This document shows positions 32,063 to 45,300 of a stretch of 64,000 bases of DNA, in pieces. The position numbers and the translations under genes were made by a program. Origin of the DNA: Zarea fungicola (taxonomy: Eukaryota > Ascomycota > Sordariomycetes > Hypocreales > Cordycipitaceae); assembly GCA_900169235.1 (NCBI GenBank), contig FWCC01000023.1, positions 1 to 64,000 of the forward strand. Reading direction: 5' to 3'. Position 1 is the stretch's first letter; each line of letters starts with the position of its first letter. The notes beneath the pieces are model-generated. The model made no database searches, was not told where the DNA came from, and saw nothing but the letters and a program-made list of their open reading frames with translations.

Positions 32063-33943
32063 ATGTCACAGGTTGCCGGCAGTTTACGTCGAATCATGAG
32101 TCGTTTGTACAATCATCCATCCGGGTTTCAATGCGAAACGATGGCATCGAATAATACGATAATAGCCCCTCCTCCGCTCGGTTATCCGGTTCCCAACGCT
32201 CGTCACGCGATATCAGTAAATATACCTACCTGGAGTGATATCAAGGGCATGTTTGTCGGGTCGCCAACGCTCTTAAAATCCCTACGAAACGGTTATCCCC
32301 GGTCCTTTATTCATGGCGACATAAAAAAGGTTATATTCAGTGACATCATACTTTTTTTTATTTCCTTCAAATTGTCGTATTTCTAACTGCGTTTGACATT
32401 TCTAGTTGAACAAGATCGTGTTGGACTATTTCGCTTTTTCGAGCAATACTGCCTGTTTTTTGTTCCCAGCACTGCAATATGCCCAACAGTGTATTGAGTA
32501 CGTGACATCCTCTGCAATTCATAAGGATGCAGTTCTGAATTGCGAATACTTGCGTATGGAACCTGTACTATTTGAGGCGAAAGACAACAAACATACCCGC
32601 TCAACCATAGTTCTCTATGGAGTGTTCTGTCCAGAGGGAAAGGCCGCGCTGTTAAATCGCTTCTGGCGGATAGTCGGAGTAGGAATCTCATCGCGCCTAG
32701 CTGAAGACTGCATTAATCTACGTCCTGCACAATTGGAGACGGAGCAAGCCATGTCACTCAGGCAGGATCCTTGGCATTCACCGTCCCATGTCAAGGTGTG
32801 CCAAAGAGTTTCTGAGCTGATGAATCGATCTAATGCCGTGAAAATGGAAAAGAAACTAGTTGGGCCAGATGATTTCTACCTGTTTCAAACTGGGATGGCT
32901 GCTATTTACAATGCGAATAGGGCGCTCCTGCGCTGGAGAGCAGGACCGTGTGTCGTGTTCGGCTTCCCGTATGACTTGACATTGGAAGTCTTGAAGCAAT
33001 TTAGTTCAACCGTGAGGTTCTTCCCCTATGGTCGAGACGAAAACCTTGTTGAACTTGAAGAATATCTAGATGGGCAATGGCGCACTGGAAAGGCTGTCCA
33101 AGCTATATGGTGTGAATGCCCATCAAACCCACTACTTCACACGCCAAACCTGCGTGTAATTCGTCAATTAGCAAACAGATACAACGCCGCAGTGGTGGTG
33201 GATGATACTATTGGCACGTTTGCCAACATCGATTTGCTCAATGTGGCAGACCTGATTATTACTTCTCTTACCAAATCCTTCAGTGGATATGCAGATGTGA
33301 TGGGTGGTTGGTAAGGATTTCCACCTAAAGTATAGAGAGTCGTGTTAATAAATGCTAATCTGAAGATAGTATAACGTTGAATCCACGCTCACGGCTGTAT
33401 CCTGATTTAAAACAAGCCATCGAATCGTCATACATTAACTGTGTATATGAAGGTGATGCTCGACAACTGGAAAGAAATAGCCGGGACTTTCTCGCACGTG
33501 TAGCTCAGACAAACGAAACAGCCGCGTTCTTGGTAGAGAAGCTATATCCATCAGTCAACGACTCTAGAAGCGTCCTAACTGCTTTATTCTATCCGAGTTT
33601 ATCCTGGTCAATTCAACATTACATGGAGTTGATGCATCCTTCTACGGACTTCAACCCTTGGTTCGGTAGCCTTTTTACCATGCAATTTGAAGACGTCAAA
33701 TTTGCCGAGATTTTCTTTGACACACTTGATGTACATAAAGGGCCGTCTCTTGGAGCCACCTTTACACTCGCACAGCCGTATGTGCAAACGGTTTTTCATG
33801 ACAAGATTGCGTGGGCTGGTGAATGTGGCTTGCATGAGTCACTTGTGCGGGTGTCGGTTGGATTGGAGGATAAGGAGTCTCTATGGACCGCTTTCGAAAC
33901 AGCATTAGCCAAAGCGAATCAAGCTAAATCACTTTTACTTTGA
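32063..33943 (+). CDS. cystathionine gamma-synthase-like PLP enzyme (fungal STR2-type)
   Basis: Three exons (32063-32329, 32406-33310, 33370-33943; 581 aa) with 76- and 59-nt introns. The N-terminal PLGYPVPNARHAISVNIPTW plus the NGYPRSFIH block is typical of fungal STR2-like cystathionine gamma-synthases. FQTGMAAIYNANRALL matches the cofactor-pocket region, VVVDDTIGTFANIDLL holds the ring-binding Asp, and ITSLTKSFSG contains the Schiff-base lysine (about Lys379). The C-terminal domain is complete and the length is usual for the family. These enzymes perform gamma-replacement on activated homoserine (O-succinyl or O-acetyl) with cysteine; substrate use here is unknown. Its partner across the divergent promoter is a succinyltransferase-like enzyme, so a linked succinyl-amino-acid pathway is an attractive inference. 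Confidence 0.85.
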
Positions 33944-35087
33944 TCAAATACAGTCTTGCACTTTCATATCATGCCATATAAAATAGCTGGAAACGAGAAA
34001 GTAGCCATCGCATCGATCCGGCGTGGCCGTCGGGCGCTGTTGCAACAGTATCAGCGTGATTGAAGCAGGAATGTTACCAATTAGCCAAAATAAAGGATTT
34101 ATAAGTAATTAAACCTCTTTATATTGTTTCCTGGCATTTAACCATGTTTTACAGAATATAATGGGTAGCATGTGTATCATCGACTCTCAACGTATCCCTG
34201 TCGCATGGCCATTGCTTAATCTTTGTGCTGGTGTAGCTCAGGAGTGTCGCCCTAGTGGCTAAGGACGGTCGGTTACTAGGCGAGAGGCGAAAGTTTTAGA
34301 TCCCTGCCAGGTTTTCGTTTATCGCTCATAATCCAAATTTCTTTTGTTAAGCAAATAAGTGTAGTGAGTGAATATAATAGGTAAGGAGCATTATGCATTT
34401 TTATTGTGTTTATAACATACAATTTAGAGTACCAAACATACCATCGCACCTCCTGTGCTCTACTTGATAACCTTGGCTATCATGGGTGACTTTGGGCAAG
34501 GACCAGGCAGGACTCCAAAACTTGCCCATCCTACACAGCTGTCAGCGTGGCCTGACTTGGGTCTTGGGGTGGTCTAGCGCCTCCATATCATGCAAGCTTG
34601 GACGTCGGCGAGGCCGTCGTCTGCCTCCCAGCTTCCAGCTTGAGCAAGCCCAAACCGGAGCATCATGCTACTCAATCACTTGCTTTGGCAAGCAACTATA
34701 ACACTCATGTACGCGTTGCACAGATTTGAGACAGGGTCTCGCGTGGCTCACGCAAAGGTGCACAGTCTTGTGCACTACTTTCCTGCTGGTCGTGAAATGG
34801 CAACTTGCGATTGCTTATCTCTTGGCTGCCGAAACCCTTGCATATAGCCGCCTGGAAAAACCTGGCGACGGTTCATGAAACGAGGCAGAGACGCCATGGT
34901 AGATCGCGTGCCTAGTCAAGCTTAAATTTAAGACTAGACCAACAAACCAGAAACAATTTATAAAAATGCAAGACTGTGCTGCAAGGAAAGAGGGTGTCAT
35001 TTTTTGTTGCAGATTGACCAAGTGATGGGTCATCAAATATTCACTGTTTAAGCCCTCTTGCTAGCTGGTACCGTGTCGCAAGCAACT
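33944..35087. other. intergenic, with the right copy of the dispersed repeat
   Basis: About 1.1 kb. It contains the direct-repeat partner at 34573-34658. Weak tRNA-like sequence near 34220-34315 does not fold convincingly. No gene is supported. Confidence 0.5.
34573..34658 (+). repeat. right copy of a dispersed direct repeat
   Basis: Same orientation as 29362-29446, with shared blocks CTAGCGCC, TCATGCAAGC, TCGGCGAG, CCGTCGTCT, CCCAGCTTC and ACCGG. The two copies are about 5.2 kb apart. Confidence 0.65.
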
Positions 35088-36449
35088 ATGCCTACTCTGC
35101 TGGCCTTGCCGTTGGAGATTGTGTATTCCATTGTCGCCAACCTTGCCGCATCGCAGGAAGACTTTGACAATTTTAGTGATGATTACGAACCCGATGGCAG
35201 CTTGTACTGTCTGGCGGTGACCTGCACGAGTCTCCGAGACATTTGTCTCCCCAAGTTGTATGAAGTTGTCAATTTCATATCAGGTTACAGGCGCGATACA
35301 CTCCGTCGCAAACTCAGCCTTCTTCGTACACTGGCAACCAATCCAGAGCTGGCAAGCTACGTAAAGAGAATCATTTTCGAAAGCTCGTTCTATCTAACTC
35401 ATCCCATTGATGGTAGAGTTGTCATTTCAGAAGACGATGTAGCAATGTACAATGGCATCCTGGAGGACTCGGTTGACATGTCGAGGGTCGCGCCTCTTCT
35501 CGGACAAGTACGCGGCACCGATTCATACGACCGCGGGGTCGCCGACGGCATCGGGGTGGTGCTGGCGTGCGTGGCCCTCGCTCGCGTGCCCAACATCACA
35601 AGCGCTGTCTTCTATTGCTGCGACAACGAGCTCCCCTCGTTCCTGCACCGCTCGTTTCCGCACCTCGAGACCTTTGCCCTTTGGACCCGCGGCAGTCATC
35701 TTGACACCCACATTGAGTATGCGCAGGGCATGCTCGATTCCTGCCCCAACGTGCGGCGGCTCGTCGACCGGTCGATTACCGGACGCCCGGGAAGCGCGTC
35801 ATTCCCGAGCATCAGGGAGCTGGCGCTGGTCCACAGCCGCGTGCCCGACGACGACGTGGCTTCCCTGCCCACGGCGTTTCCTGCTCTCGAGCGGCTCTCC
35901 TACGTGGATAGCGACGCGTCGTTCCTCGGCGGCCAGGTCATGGCCGCGCCGCGAAAGTTCTCCGAGGCCCTGCTGGGCCTGCGCAGGACGCTGACACATC
36001 TTGAGCTCGGAGCCGACAGCGTCGCGGTCACGCTGGACATGGTCAGCAGACAGGAGGGGGACCTGGGCCATCAGCTCATGACGAGCCTCGCCGCGATGCA
36101 GGTCCTGGAGAGCATTCGGCTACCCGCCCGCTACATATACCGACATGACGACAAGGGCAAGGAGTATGACGGAGCGCAGTATGGCCCCGAGATGACGTTG
36201 GTCAACTTCCTTCCCCGTTCCGTACGGTGTCTGTACTTGCAGGGTCTGCTGCCGTGCAGGGTATTTGATTCCCTGGCCTTGGCGCAGTCGGCGCCGCGCA
36301 AGTTTCCCAACTTGAAGAGGGTTACCTTTCCGGACTTGGAAAAGTCCATGCGGGAGATGGTTCGTTTTACCTACCAAGAGAATGGGATAAGCTGCAGCTT
36401 TGAAGAGGCAGATTTGGAGATGGACGCATGCAATGGTAGATGTATGTAG
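35088..36449 (+). CDS. F-box-like protein
   Basis: Intronless ORF of 453 aa starting at the ATG at 35088 (the upstream open part lacks an ATG). The N-terminus LLALPLEIVYSIVANL followed by YCLAVTCTSLRDICLPKLYEVV reads as a fungal F-box, which binds Skp1 in SCF ubiquitin ligases. The remaining 380 residues contain irregular leucine-rich stretches (FPHLETFALW, SIRELALVHS, FPALERLSYVD, LRRTLTHLELG, LPRSVRCLYLQGLLP) typical of fungal F-box/LRR-like proteins and presumably bind targets. The substrate is unknown. The middle part (35500-36150) is markedly GC-rich, and its many antisense frames are shadows. A single-exon structure is common in this expanded family. Confidence 0.75.
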   Translation: MPTLLALPLEIVYSIVANLAASQEDFDNFSDDYEPDGSLYCLAVTCTSLRDICLPKLYEVVNFISGYRRDTLRRKLSLLRTLATNPELASYVKRIIFESSFYLTHPIDGRVVISEDDVAMYNGILEDSVDMSRVAPLLGQVRGTDSYDRGVADGIGVVLACVALARVPNITSAVFYCCDNELPSFLHRSFPHLETFALWTRGSHLDTHIEYAQGMLDSCPNVRRLVDRSITGRPGSASFPSIRELALVHSRVPDDDVASLPTAFPALERLSYVDSDASFLGGQVMAAPRKFSEALLGLRRTLTHLELGADSVAVTLDMVSRQEGDLGHQLMTSLAAMQVLESIRLPARYIYRHDDKGKEYDGAQYGPEMTLVNFLPRSVRCLYLQGLLPCRVFDSLALAQSAPRKFPNLKRVTFPDLEKSMREMVRFTYQENGISCSFEEADLEMDACNGRCM

Positions 36450-36958
36450 CATAGCTCCTGTTGTGCAGCTCTTTTACGTGCATTATGTATACGTATTTGT
36501 ATATTAAAATGTATATAGATGTATAGATATATATATTAAATACCTGTCCCTTGGATTATTACCTGGCCAGAGTGGATAGACTTGAAAATAAAGATGCGGA
36601 GTTTGGCGCCGTCTCTTGTCTGCGTCAACTTCAATACCGGGCAAAGGTCTCAGCCTGGCTCGCGATCTGGGTTGGTTGCATTCCAGCGCAGACTAGCACC
36701 ATCTTTTGTGCATGTGAGAAAGCAACCAGATATGTAAAATTTGTACTAGCGGTGAGACATGATTTTCACTTGAAATGTGTGCATTCAAGCCCTGCCGTCA
36801 TAGACAGGTATTCTCGAAAGTGCAGCGGCTGGTAACCAGGCGGGTATTTACGTTCTGGGGTCTGCCGGCCACGAATCTACAAACATGTTTTAACATTTTT
36901 TAACATTTTTTTTATTCATCAATTTTACAGATTTCTTTTGGTCCAACTTTGAGAAATC
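36450..36958. other. intergenic, presumed hydrophobin promoter
   Basis: About 0.5 kb. AT-rich 3' flank of the F-box-like gene (TGTATAGATATATATATT near 36520), then the upstream region of the hydrophobin gene. No gene seen. Confidence 0.5.
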
Positions 36959-37550
36959 ATGCGTCTTGCTCTTGTCACGTTGGCCCTGGCTTTTGGCCTG
37001 ATACTGGCGGCGTCGGACGATCCTGACCCTACTACATCGGACGAGCCTGTCTCCACGACGTCGGCAAAGCCTGCAAAGGCGACAAAGCTTCCAAAGCTTC
37101 CAAAGCTTCCAAAGGGGTCGCCGCGAAAGCATACAAATGGGACAAAGCCAGGAAATGGGCCGTCGCACAAGCCTGTACCGACCCACCCACTGTGCAAGAG
37201 TGTTTTGCTCTATTCACAAGCACAATGCTGCGATGCCAATATTCTGGGTATTCTTGCCCTTGGCTGCACTTCGAGTAAGAAGAAGAAAAAGAAACTCGCC
37301 TGTCTAGGTGTATTATGGTGTTGGGTGTCTCTAACAGGGGATGGTTTTTAGTGAAGGCTAATATCACAACGTCGGCCGAGTTTGACAAGGTGTGCGCAAA
37401 GAAGGGCAAGTCGGCGAATTGCTGTACAGTTCCAGTGGTATGTGATGGCCTCCTTCTCCATTTTTCACGGGTTAAAACGCGTTGGTCTGAATGGTGAGCT
37501 AACTTTGGGAACCACAGGCTGGGTTGGATCTGCTCTGCGTCGACGCTTGA
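36959..37550 (+). CDS. class II hydrophobin with Lys/Pro-rich N-terminal extension
   Basis: Three exons (36959-37274, 37352-37437, 37518-37550; 144 aa). Residues 1-18 form a signal peptide. Residues about 19-77 are an acidic/Thr then Lys-Pro-rich linker with three KLP repeats. The rest is the hydrophobin domain with eight cysteines at 79, 90, 91, 103, 120, 129, 130 and 141. The spacing C-10-CC-11-C-16-C-8-CC-10-C fits the class II pattern, and the 16-residue gap supports choosing the TTTTTAG acceptor at 37351 over two upstream AGs. Class II hydrophobins are secreted amphipathic proteins that coat spores and hyphae at air-water interfaces. The class is found in ascomycetes. The basic extension is unusual and could bind wall polymers or nucleic acids. 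Confidence 0.93.
37084..37110 (+). repeat. 9-bp coding tandem repeat (three units)
   Basis: Three exact AAAGCTTCC units inside the hydrophobin gene encode the KLP repeat of its linker; slippage here would change linker length in frame. Confidence 0.85.
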
Positions 37551-39809
37551 GGGGCAATGGCCAAAGGGCTGTTGGAGATTGATAACTATGAACGCTGTGT
37601 AGGGTCAAATTTAGGAGCGATTTCTTTTTTTTTTTGATGTTGGCGTAAGGCCGTCTTAACATGAACTCTAGGTGGCTTCAAGCTGGCCGCATATTCCAGC
37701 CAGGCATGGACCGAGACTGGAAGGTGCATTAATACAAAATTTTGTACAGAAATGTCTTTAAAATCGTTGTCGGAGCTCTACTCTGGTCGTCTACGCTGGT
37801 CGGTGTTTTGTTCCGAGGCATTCCGAGAGGACTCTAGTGATCTACAGCGCGTACCTGGACTGTGGCGTCTTGTTCATATCAGCAAGACTCTGGATTACAA
37901 CTCGGGGATGACCAGTGGAGGATTGCACTCGGGGATTGCACTCGGGGGTTGCTCGCTACTGGCAAAGGTGGCGCCGAATACCCCGCCGTACGGAGTTGGA
38001 GTGAAGAGGGACAAGAGGGGGATACTGGCCGCGGCATCCATGCGGGGTAGTGAGCGAGAGAGTTGTAAGCTTGGTCGAGCAGAGCCCAGTTGGACTCGGT
38101 GCCATTAATAGAATAAAGGAAAAGAAGCTGGTGAGTAAAGCTTGTGTCAAGAATTTGTGTTGGTTACAGGTCGGCCGTAGACTTGATTGGAATTGGTCGG
38201 CATAGGTGGCATAGGTGGCATAGGTAGCATAGGTAGCATAGGTAGCGAAAACCAAGGCAGATGCGACAGGACATACGCATGTATACTTGGGGGATGATGG
38301 TAATTCCGAGATTAGCCATTGGGCAGTCAAGTCCAAGTCAAGTCAACTTGGATGCGTCGGCTGGACGGGGCAACGTGGTGAGCCGGCAGCCAATGCCATC
38401 AGGGTTGTTTAAAATGAGACTCGTTCCAGGTCATCCTATAACTGTGGGCCAATTACAAACATCAGGATGGTGATGGATCAGCTTCAGGTAATAGTTACGG
38501 TGCAGGCCGATGAGGAGGAATCACGTAACGGACACCCCCGACCCAGGACCGAGCGGGTGGGCGGGTGCAGGCGGTGGTGAAGGCATTTTGCAGAGGAGTA
38601 GAGAGGTAGAGGTGGTGGAAAAGGGCGAGTTCCAGCGAGGTATGGAGTGTTGAGTGTTGATGCTGTGATGGGCACGGAAGACTTATACAGCCTGCGTAGT
38701 GCCCAAAGAGGCAAGCGACAGCGAGAGAGAGCGGGTATGGAGCGAGTAGAAAGATACTCGGGTCTACCATTGGTGCTGGGGCATTATGTCATGCTGGATG
38801 AATGTTGTGCAAGCCGATTGCGACAACGGATACTGGTGCTGAAAATAGTCAATGGGGAGTCGGCAGTTTTAAAGAGGTGAGCGGGGATATCTCGGACGAT
38901 GTCGCCATTCATTGCGACGAGGGCGCTATTCACGGTTGCCGCGGGCACCAAGTACAGCGAGCGTGAGTGAACTGGCCGCTGGTCAACTGGTGAGCCGAAT
39001 TAGTGAGCGGCGATGGTGACCATTTGCCTTGGACATGGTGGGTTGGTGTCGCTGTTGGGTGGATGCTTTAGTGGGCTCGAGTGCCTATTCTGGGCAATTT
39101 TCAGCGAGCAGTCCTTTACAGTGGCGCCACCTCTCTGGCCGCCTGGAAGCAGCAACTGGCAGCACTGGCAACAGTGGTTGAGTGGGCGGATCTACGGATA
39201 GTACCAGTATGGAGCAGGGATAAAGCCTATAATGTATCCGCAGGTATACTCTGTCAAGGGGCTGGCCTATCTGCCCGTCAGTTTATTAACGCGAGGTACT
39301 TACCCGCCCAGACCAGCAGGCCAATCAGGAACTGGGAATTCGTCATGGTTTCACACTAGCCTCTTCCAGCCTGCTGTTTTCGATGGGGCTTGGGCGGGCT
39401 CGGGCTTGGGCGCGGGGTACCAGCTACGTCCAGTGGCGTCCATCGCCAATCATGGGCAGGACAATTGCACTGTAAATAGAAAAGGGCACATCTCGACCGT
39501 CTTGATTGGCCTCGCACACATTGCATTGCAGCTTGTACACCATCAATTACCTAACAGGCTTTGACTGCAGTGAGTTGGTACTAAGTGAGAGTAGTGAGAG
39601 TAGTGATACGGCCTGTCATGCTCCGTCTCCAGCGTCTGGGCCGGCCTCGTGCTCCGACTGCCGTCTGCCCCGCCCGCCCCAGCCAAGCTTCCTCCTCCCC
39701 CTCCTCCTTCTGGTCGTCACGTTCTCCGTCACGCCTCTTGTCCTCGTCTAGTATTTCTTCCCAGATAAAGCCACCCATCCGTCGCTTCCATCCGTCCTCC
39801 TCCTCCTCC
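37551..39809. other. intergenic with 9-bp tandem repeat; catalase-peroxidase promoter and leader
   Basis: About 2.3 kb without a supported gene. It holds a 9-bp tandem repeat at 38201-38245 and a long pyrimidine-rich tract (about 39640-39810) just upstream of the catalase-peroxidase start, typical of leaders of well expressed fungal genes. Confidence 0.5.
38201..38245. repeat. 9-bp tandem repeat, five copies
   Basis: Two CATAGGTGG units followed by three CATAGGTAG units, contiguous and without gaps. No coding association. Confidence 0.9.
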
Positions 39810-42309
<2,500 letters not shown>

Positions 42310-45300
42310 AGTAGTAGCAGAAGTAGTAGCAGTGTCATGATTTACGTTTAAAAGGTTGATAATGCAAGAATAAAATGATTCAAACAATGACCTCTTGCTA
42401 CTCGATGCTCGTACCAGTAGTTCCCGTTCAAGTAAAAGGTACCCCGGCGACCCGGTCCATCGCCGAGCAAGCTCCGATGAAGCCCGTCTCCCCGTCTCTT
42501 CTATACTGGTAAATTAGTTATCAATATGAGCCCGCCGCAATTTATTTAGCGGAGCTCTGCAGCAATTCCAAGAGCCAAGCAACGCCGCAAACACAGACCT
42601 GCTGCAAGGTACAAACTGAGCAATTAATTTATTTCATTGACCGCTCGCTAATAATAGAAGCCTGCTTTTTCTTCTATTACTGCAAGGTTGCATATATGCA
42701 TGACAGTGGTCCAGTGGTCCAGTGGACTCTTGTCATGATTCACTGACAGACGCAATTTCCGACTTTTCATGGCACGGACAAGGGCGCGGCTCCGAAGCCC
42801 TGCTTCCGGGTAGGTGTCGGCGGTTTCCCACAATGCCAAGCAACCTGTAACGCAGGCTTCAATATCAGTAATATTATTGTTTTGATCTTTCCTGAAACTG
42901 GGAATTTATAATGTACAATCTCTAATGTACAATGTAGCTAATAGATCAACTGGCCAATGCACGGTTGGACTGTGTACGTTTAGAAGCCAACAGACTTGTT
43001 TTCTTTACCACATCACACCAACGAGGGAAACAATCCTGATTTGTCAACTTGATTTTAGCTTATTTATTTTTATCTTTTTAGTTGGTTTTATCTTTTACCT
43101 TTCGGTCTTGTATTTCCCCGGATGGTGCAGCAACCACAACCCAAATGGATCTCATTACGGAGTATACATAGAGAAGGGGGTCAAATAAAACCATGGGATT
43201 CTCGAACGCAGTCCAACACAAAACAGCGAAAAAGAAATGGAGGGACCCGTTGAAATGCAAAATGCTAGCAAACTAATCGTGTTGTTGTTCCCCACGCGCC
43301 GAACAAACTAGGGAGTGTTGGGAGTGGTTGTCAAGAGCTTGTCGTATAGACCCCGCCGCCACATGCGTTCACAGCTGAGCTCCAGTGTACCCAGTATTTA
43401 TGTAGTAATAATATGGAAAGAGAAAGGAGCGCGAGCAAAGACTTTGTCTGAGGGATAGTGACAATAACTAATCTACCAAGTAATAAGTAAAAAAGGGTGG
43501 TATTCCTTCCTGCAGCCGTCAACATGGGTGGTGGGTGGCTGGCTCGGATGCACGGCTGGCAAATCCTACAGCCTGATTTGCACTGCGGCCAAGGTCAATC
43601 CTCTCAATAAAACTCGGAACTATTGACAAAAACGAGGCAACCTTGCATGACGTGACAGGAGCAGAGCCTCATTGTCAGTACCGAAGCCACCCGGGATGCC
43701 GGTAGTTGGCTGTCACAAACCTTGCATAATGAGGCTGGGCATTTTCAAGATGAAGCCAAGACTATGCATCGACAGACTGTCGGAAATACATGTACGTGAT
43801 TTTGTAGCCGCAGGAAATAAAAGATTCAGCTTTTGCAACTCACAATCAAAGACTATTGACACAAGCCATACTTGATTGGCCAACGATGGAAACCTGAAAT
43901 CAAAAAAACATTACACTGTAACTAGGTACTCCGTTATTCAAACTAACAATAGAAAGAGGGATTAAACTAGCTGTGACGATCGGACTCGGCCAAGCAACCA
44001 AGGCAAGGGGAACCAAGGACTGTGCCGATGCACCGTTACATGGGGTGTGCACGGCCAATGTCACAGCTAGACACTTCACATGTTTTTTTTTAATATAACC
44101 TAGTTTTCCTTGCTTGTGGCAACATCTTATTTTTTTTCACCCCCTGCCTTGTCGCGGGCTGAGGTCACTGGGCTGGGAAAGTGGACAGCGCCATCCCGGA
44201 GCTCGCTACGTAACGGGATAGTGATGGGCATTTTTCTTTTTTTCCCATGTGGACACTAGGAAGTAAGTACAGTAATCCACAGCCATGTACCAGTATGGCA
44301 AAAAAAGCTGGGTTTGGAGGGCGAAAAATGCTCGTACGGCCTATTCTTGGAATGATGGGCTTAGAATTCATCAGTCATAATTTGCGCATGTTAATTATTG
44401 GTTCCACGTTTTATTAAGGGGACATGGGGAAAAAACAGGCGGGGGATGGGTTGTGTATTCTCTCTTCGTCGCCCACAAGCTGTTGTACGTGGTATTCCGC
44501 GACTCAAGCGGCGGGGGGATGTATAATTTTGCAGCAGTGGGCCAGCAAAAGTTCTGCTGGGTGTGGTATTGGGTCCGTTGGTCCGCGCTTCTTTTTCATG
44601 AAATGAACGAGGGCAGGGGGAGCATTGGTTATTTTTGTTCCCCCGGATAAGGGACCCAGCTGTACCCGAGAGCGATTCTGGGGATGTCGGGGTGGGCGGA
44701 CATGGTGTATGGACTTGCAGCGGGTTATCAATGAAGAGACAAAGGAAGTAAATAGAGAAGGCTGAGAATTTGTAACGAGATCAGCAAGGAAAACAGTGTG
44801 TACAGTATGAATAGAGCAAAAGACGAACCAAAGAGGAAAAAGAAAAGCCAACGGGTTCCTTTTTGGGGGTTCATAGGAGAGAGAAAGGACAGGCACTGTA
44901 CAGTGTCTTGGCCTGTATGGTGTTTGGGCTGTATGGTGTTTGGGCTGTCAACACGTGGAATGGTTTGCACACTGGCCATGAAAGCCCTGGACTGAGACTG
45001 TTCCAGTCGCCATTCTGACATGTCAGTGAAGGCGGGTAACTTTGATGACTACATATTTTAAAGCCTGCAAAAAGGGATTGTCCTTACCCTCTTGCCTCCT
45101 GCCTCCGTCCCTGAAGTAGCAGGGGCAGGTGAAGGAGCGACAAGCTTTTCTAGCATGGTTCTAAAATCGAGGCTCGCGCAGATCTGGCCCTGCACGGCGT
45201 TCACGGCTTGCATGAATGCAACCACAACAGCCTGTCGCCGGTACGTGGCGTTGAGGCTCTGCCTTGCCCCTGGCCGCCGATTTCCGAGTGCCATTGACGA

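Noticed and set aside
34220..34315. Possible tRNA gene (A-box-like TAGCTCAGGAGT and B-box-like TTTTAGATCCC)
   Set aside because: The acceptor, anticodon and T stems could not be paired, and the B box departs too far from GGTTCGANTCC. At most a decayed tRNA-like relic.
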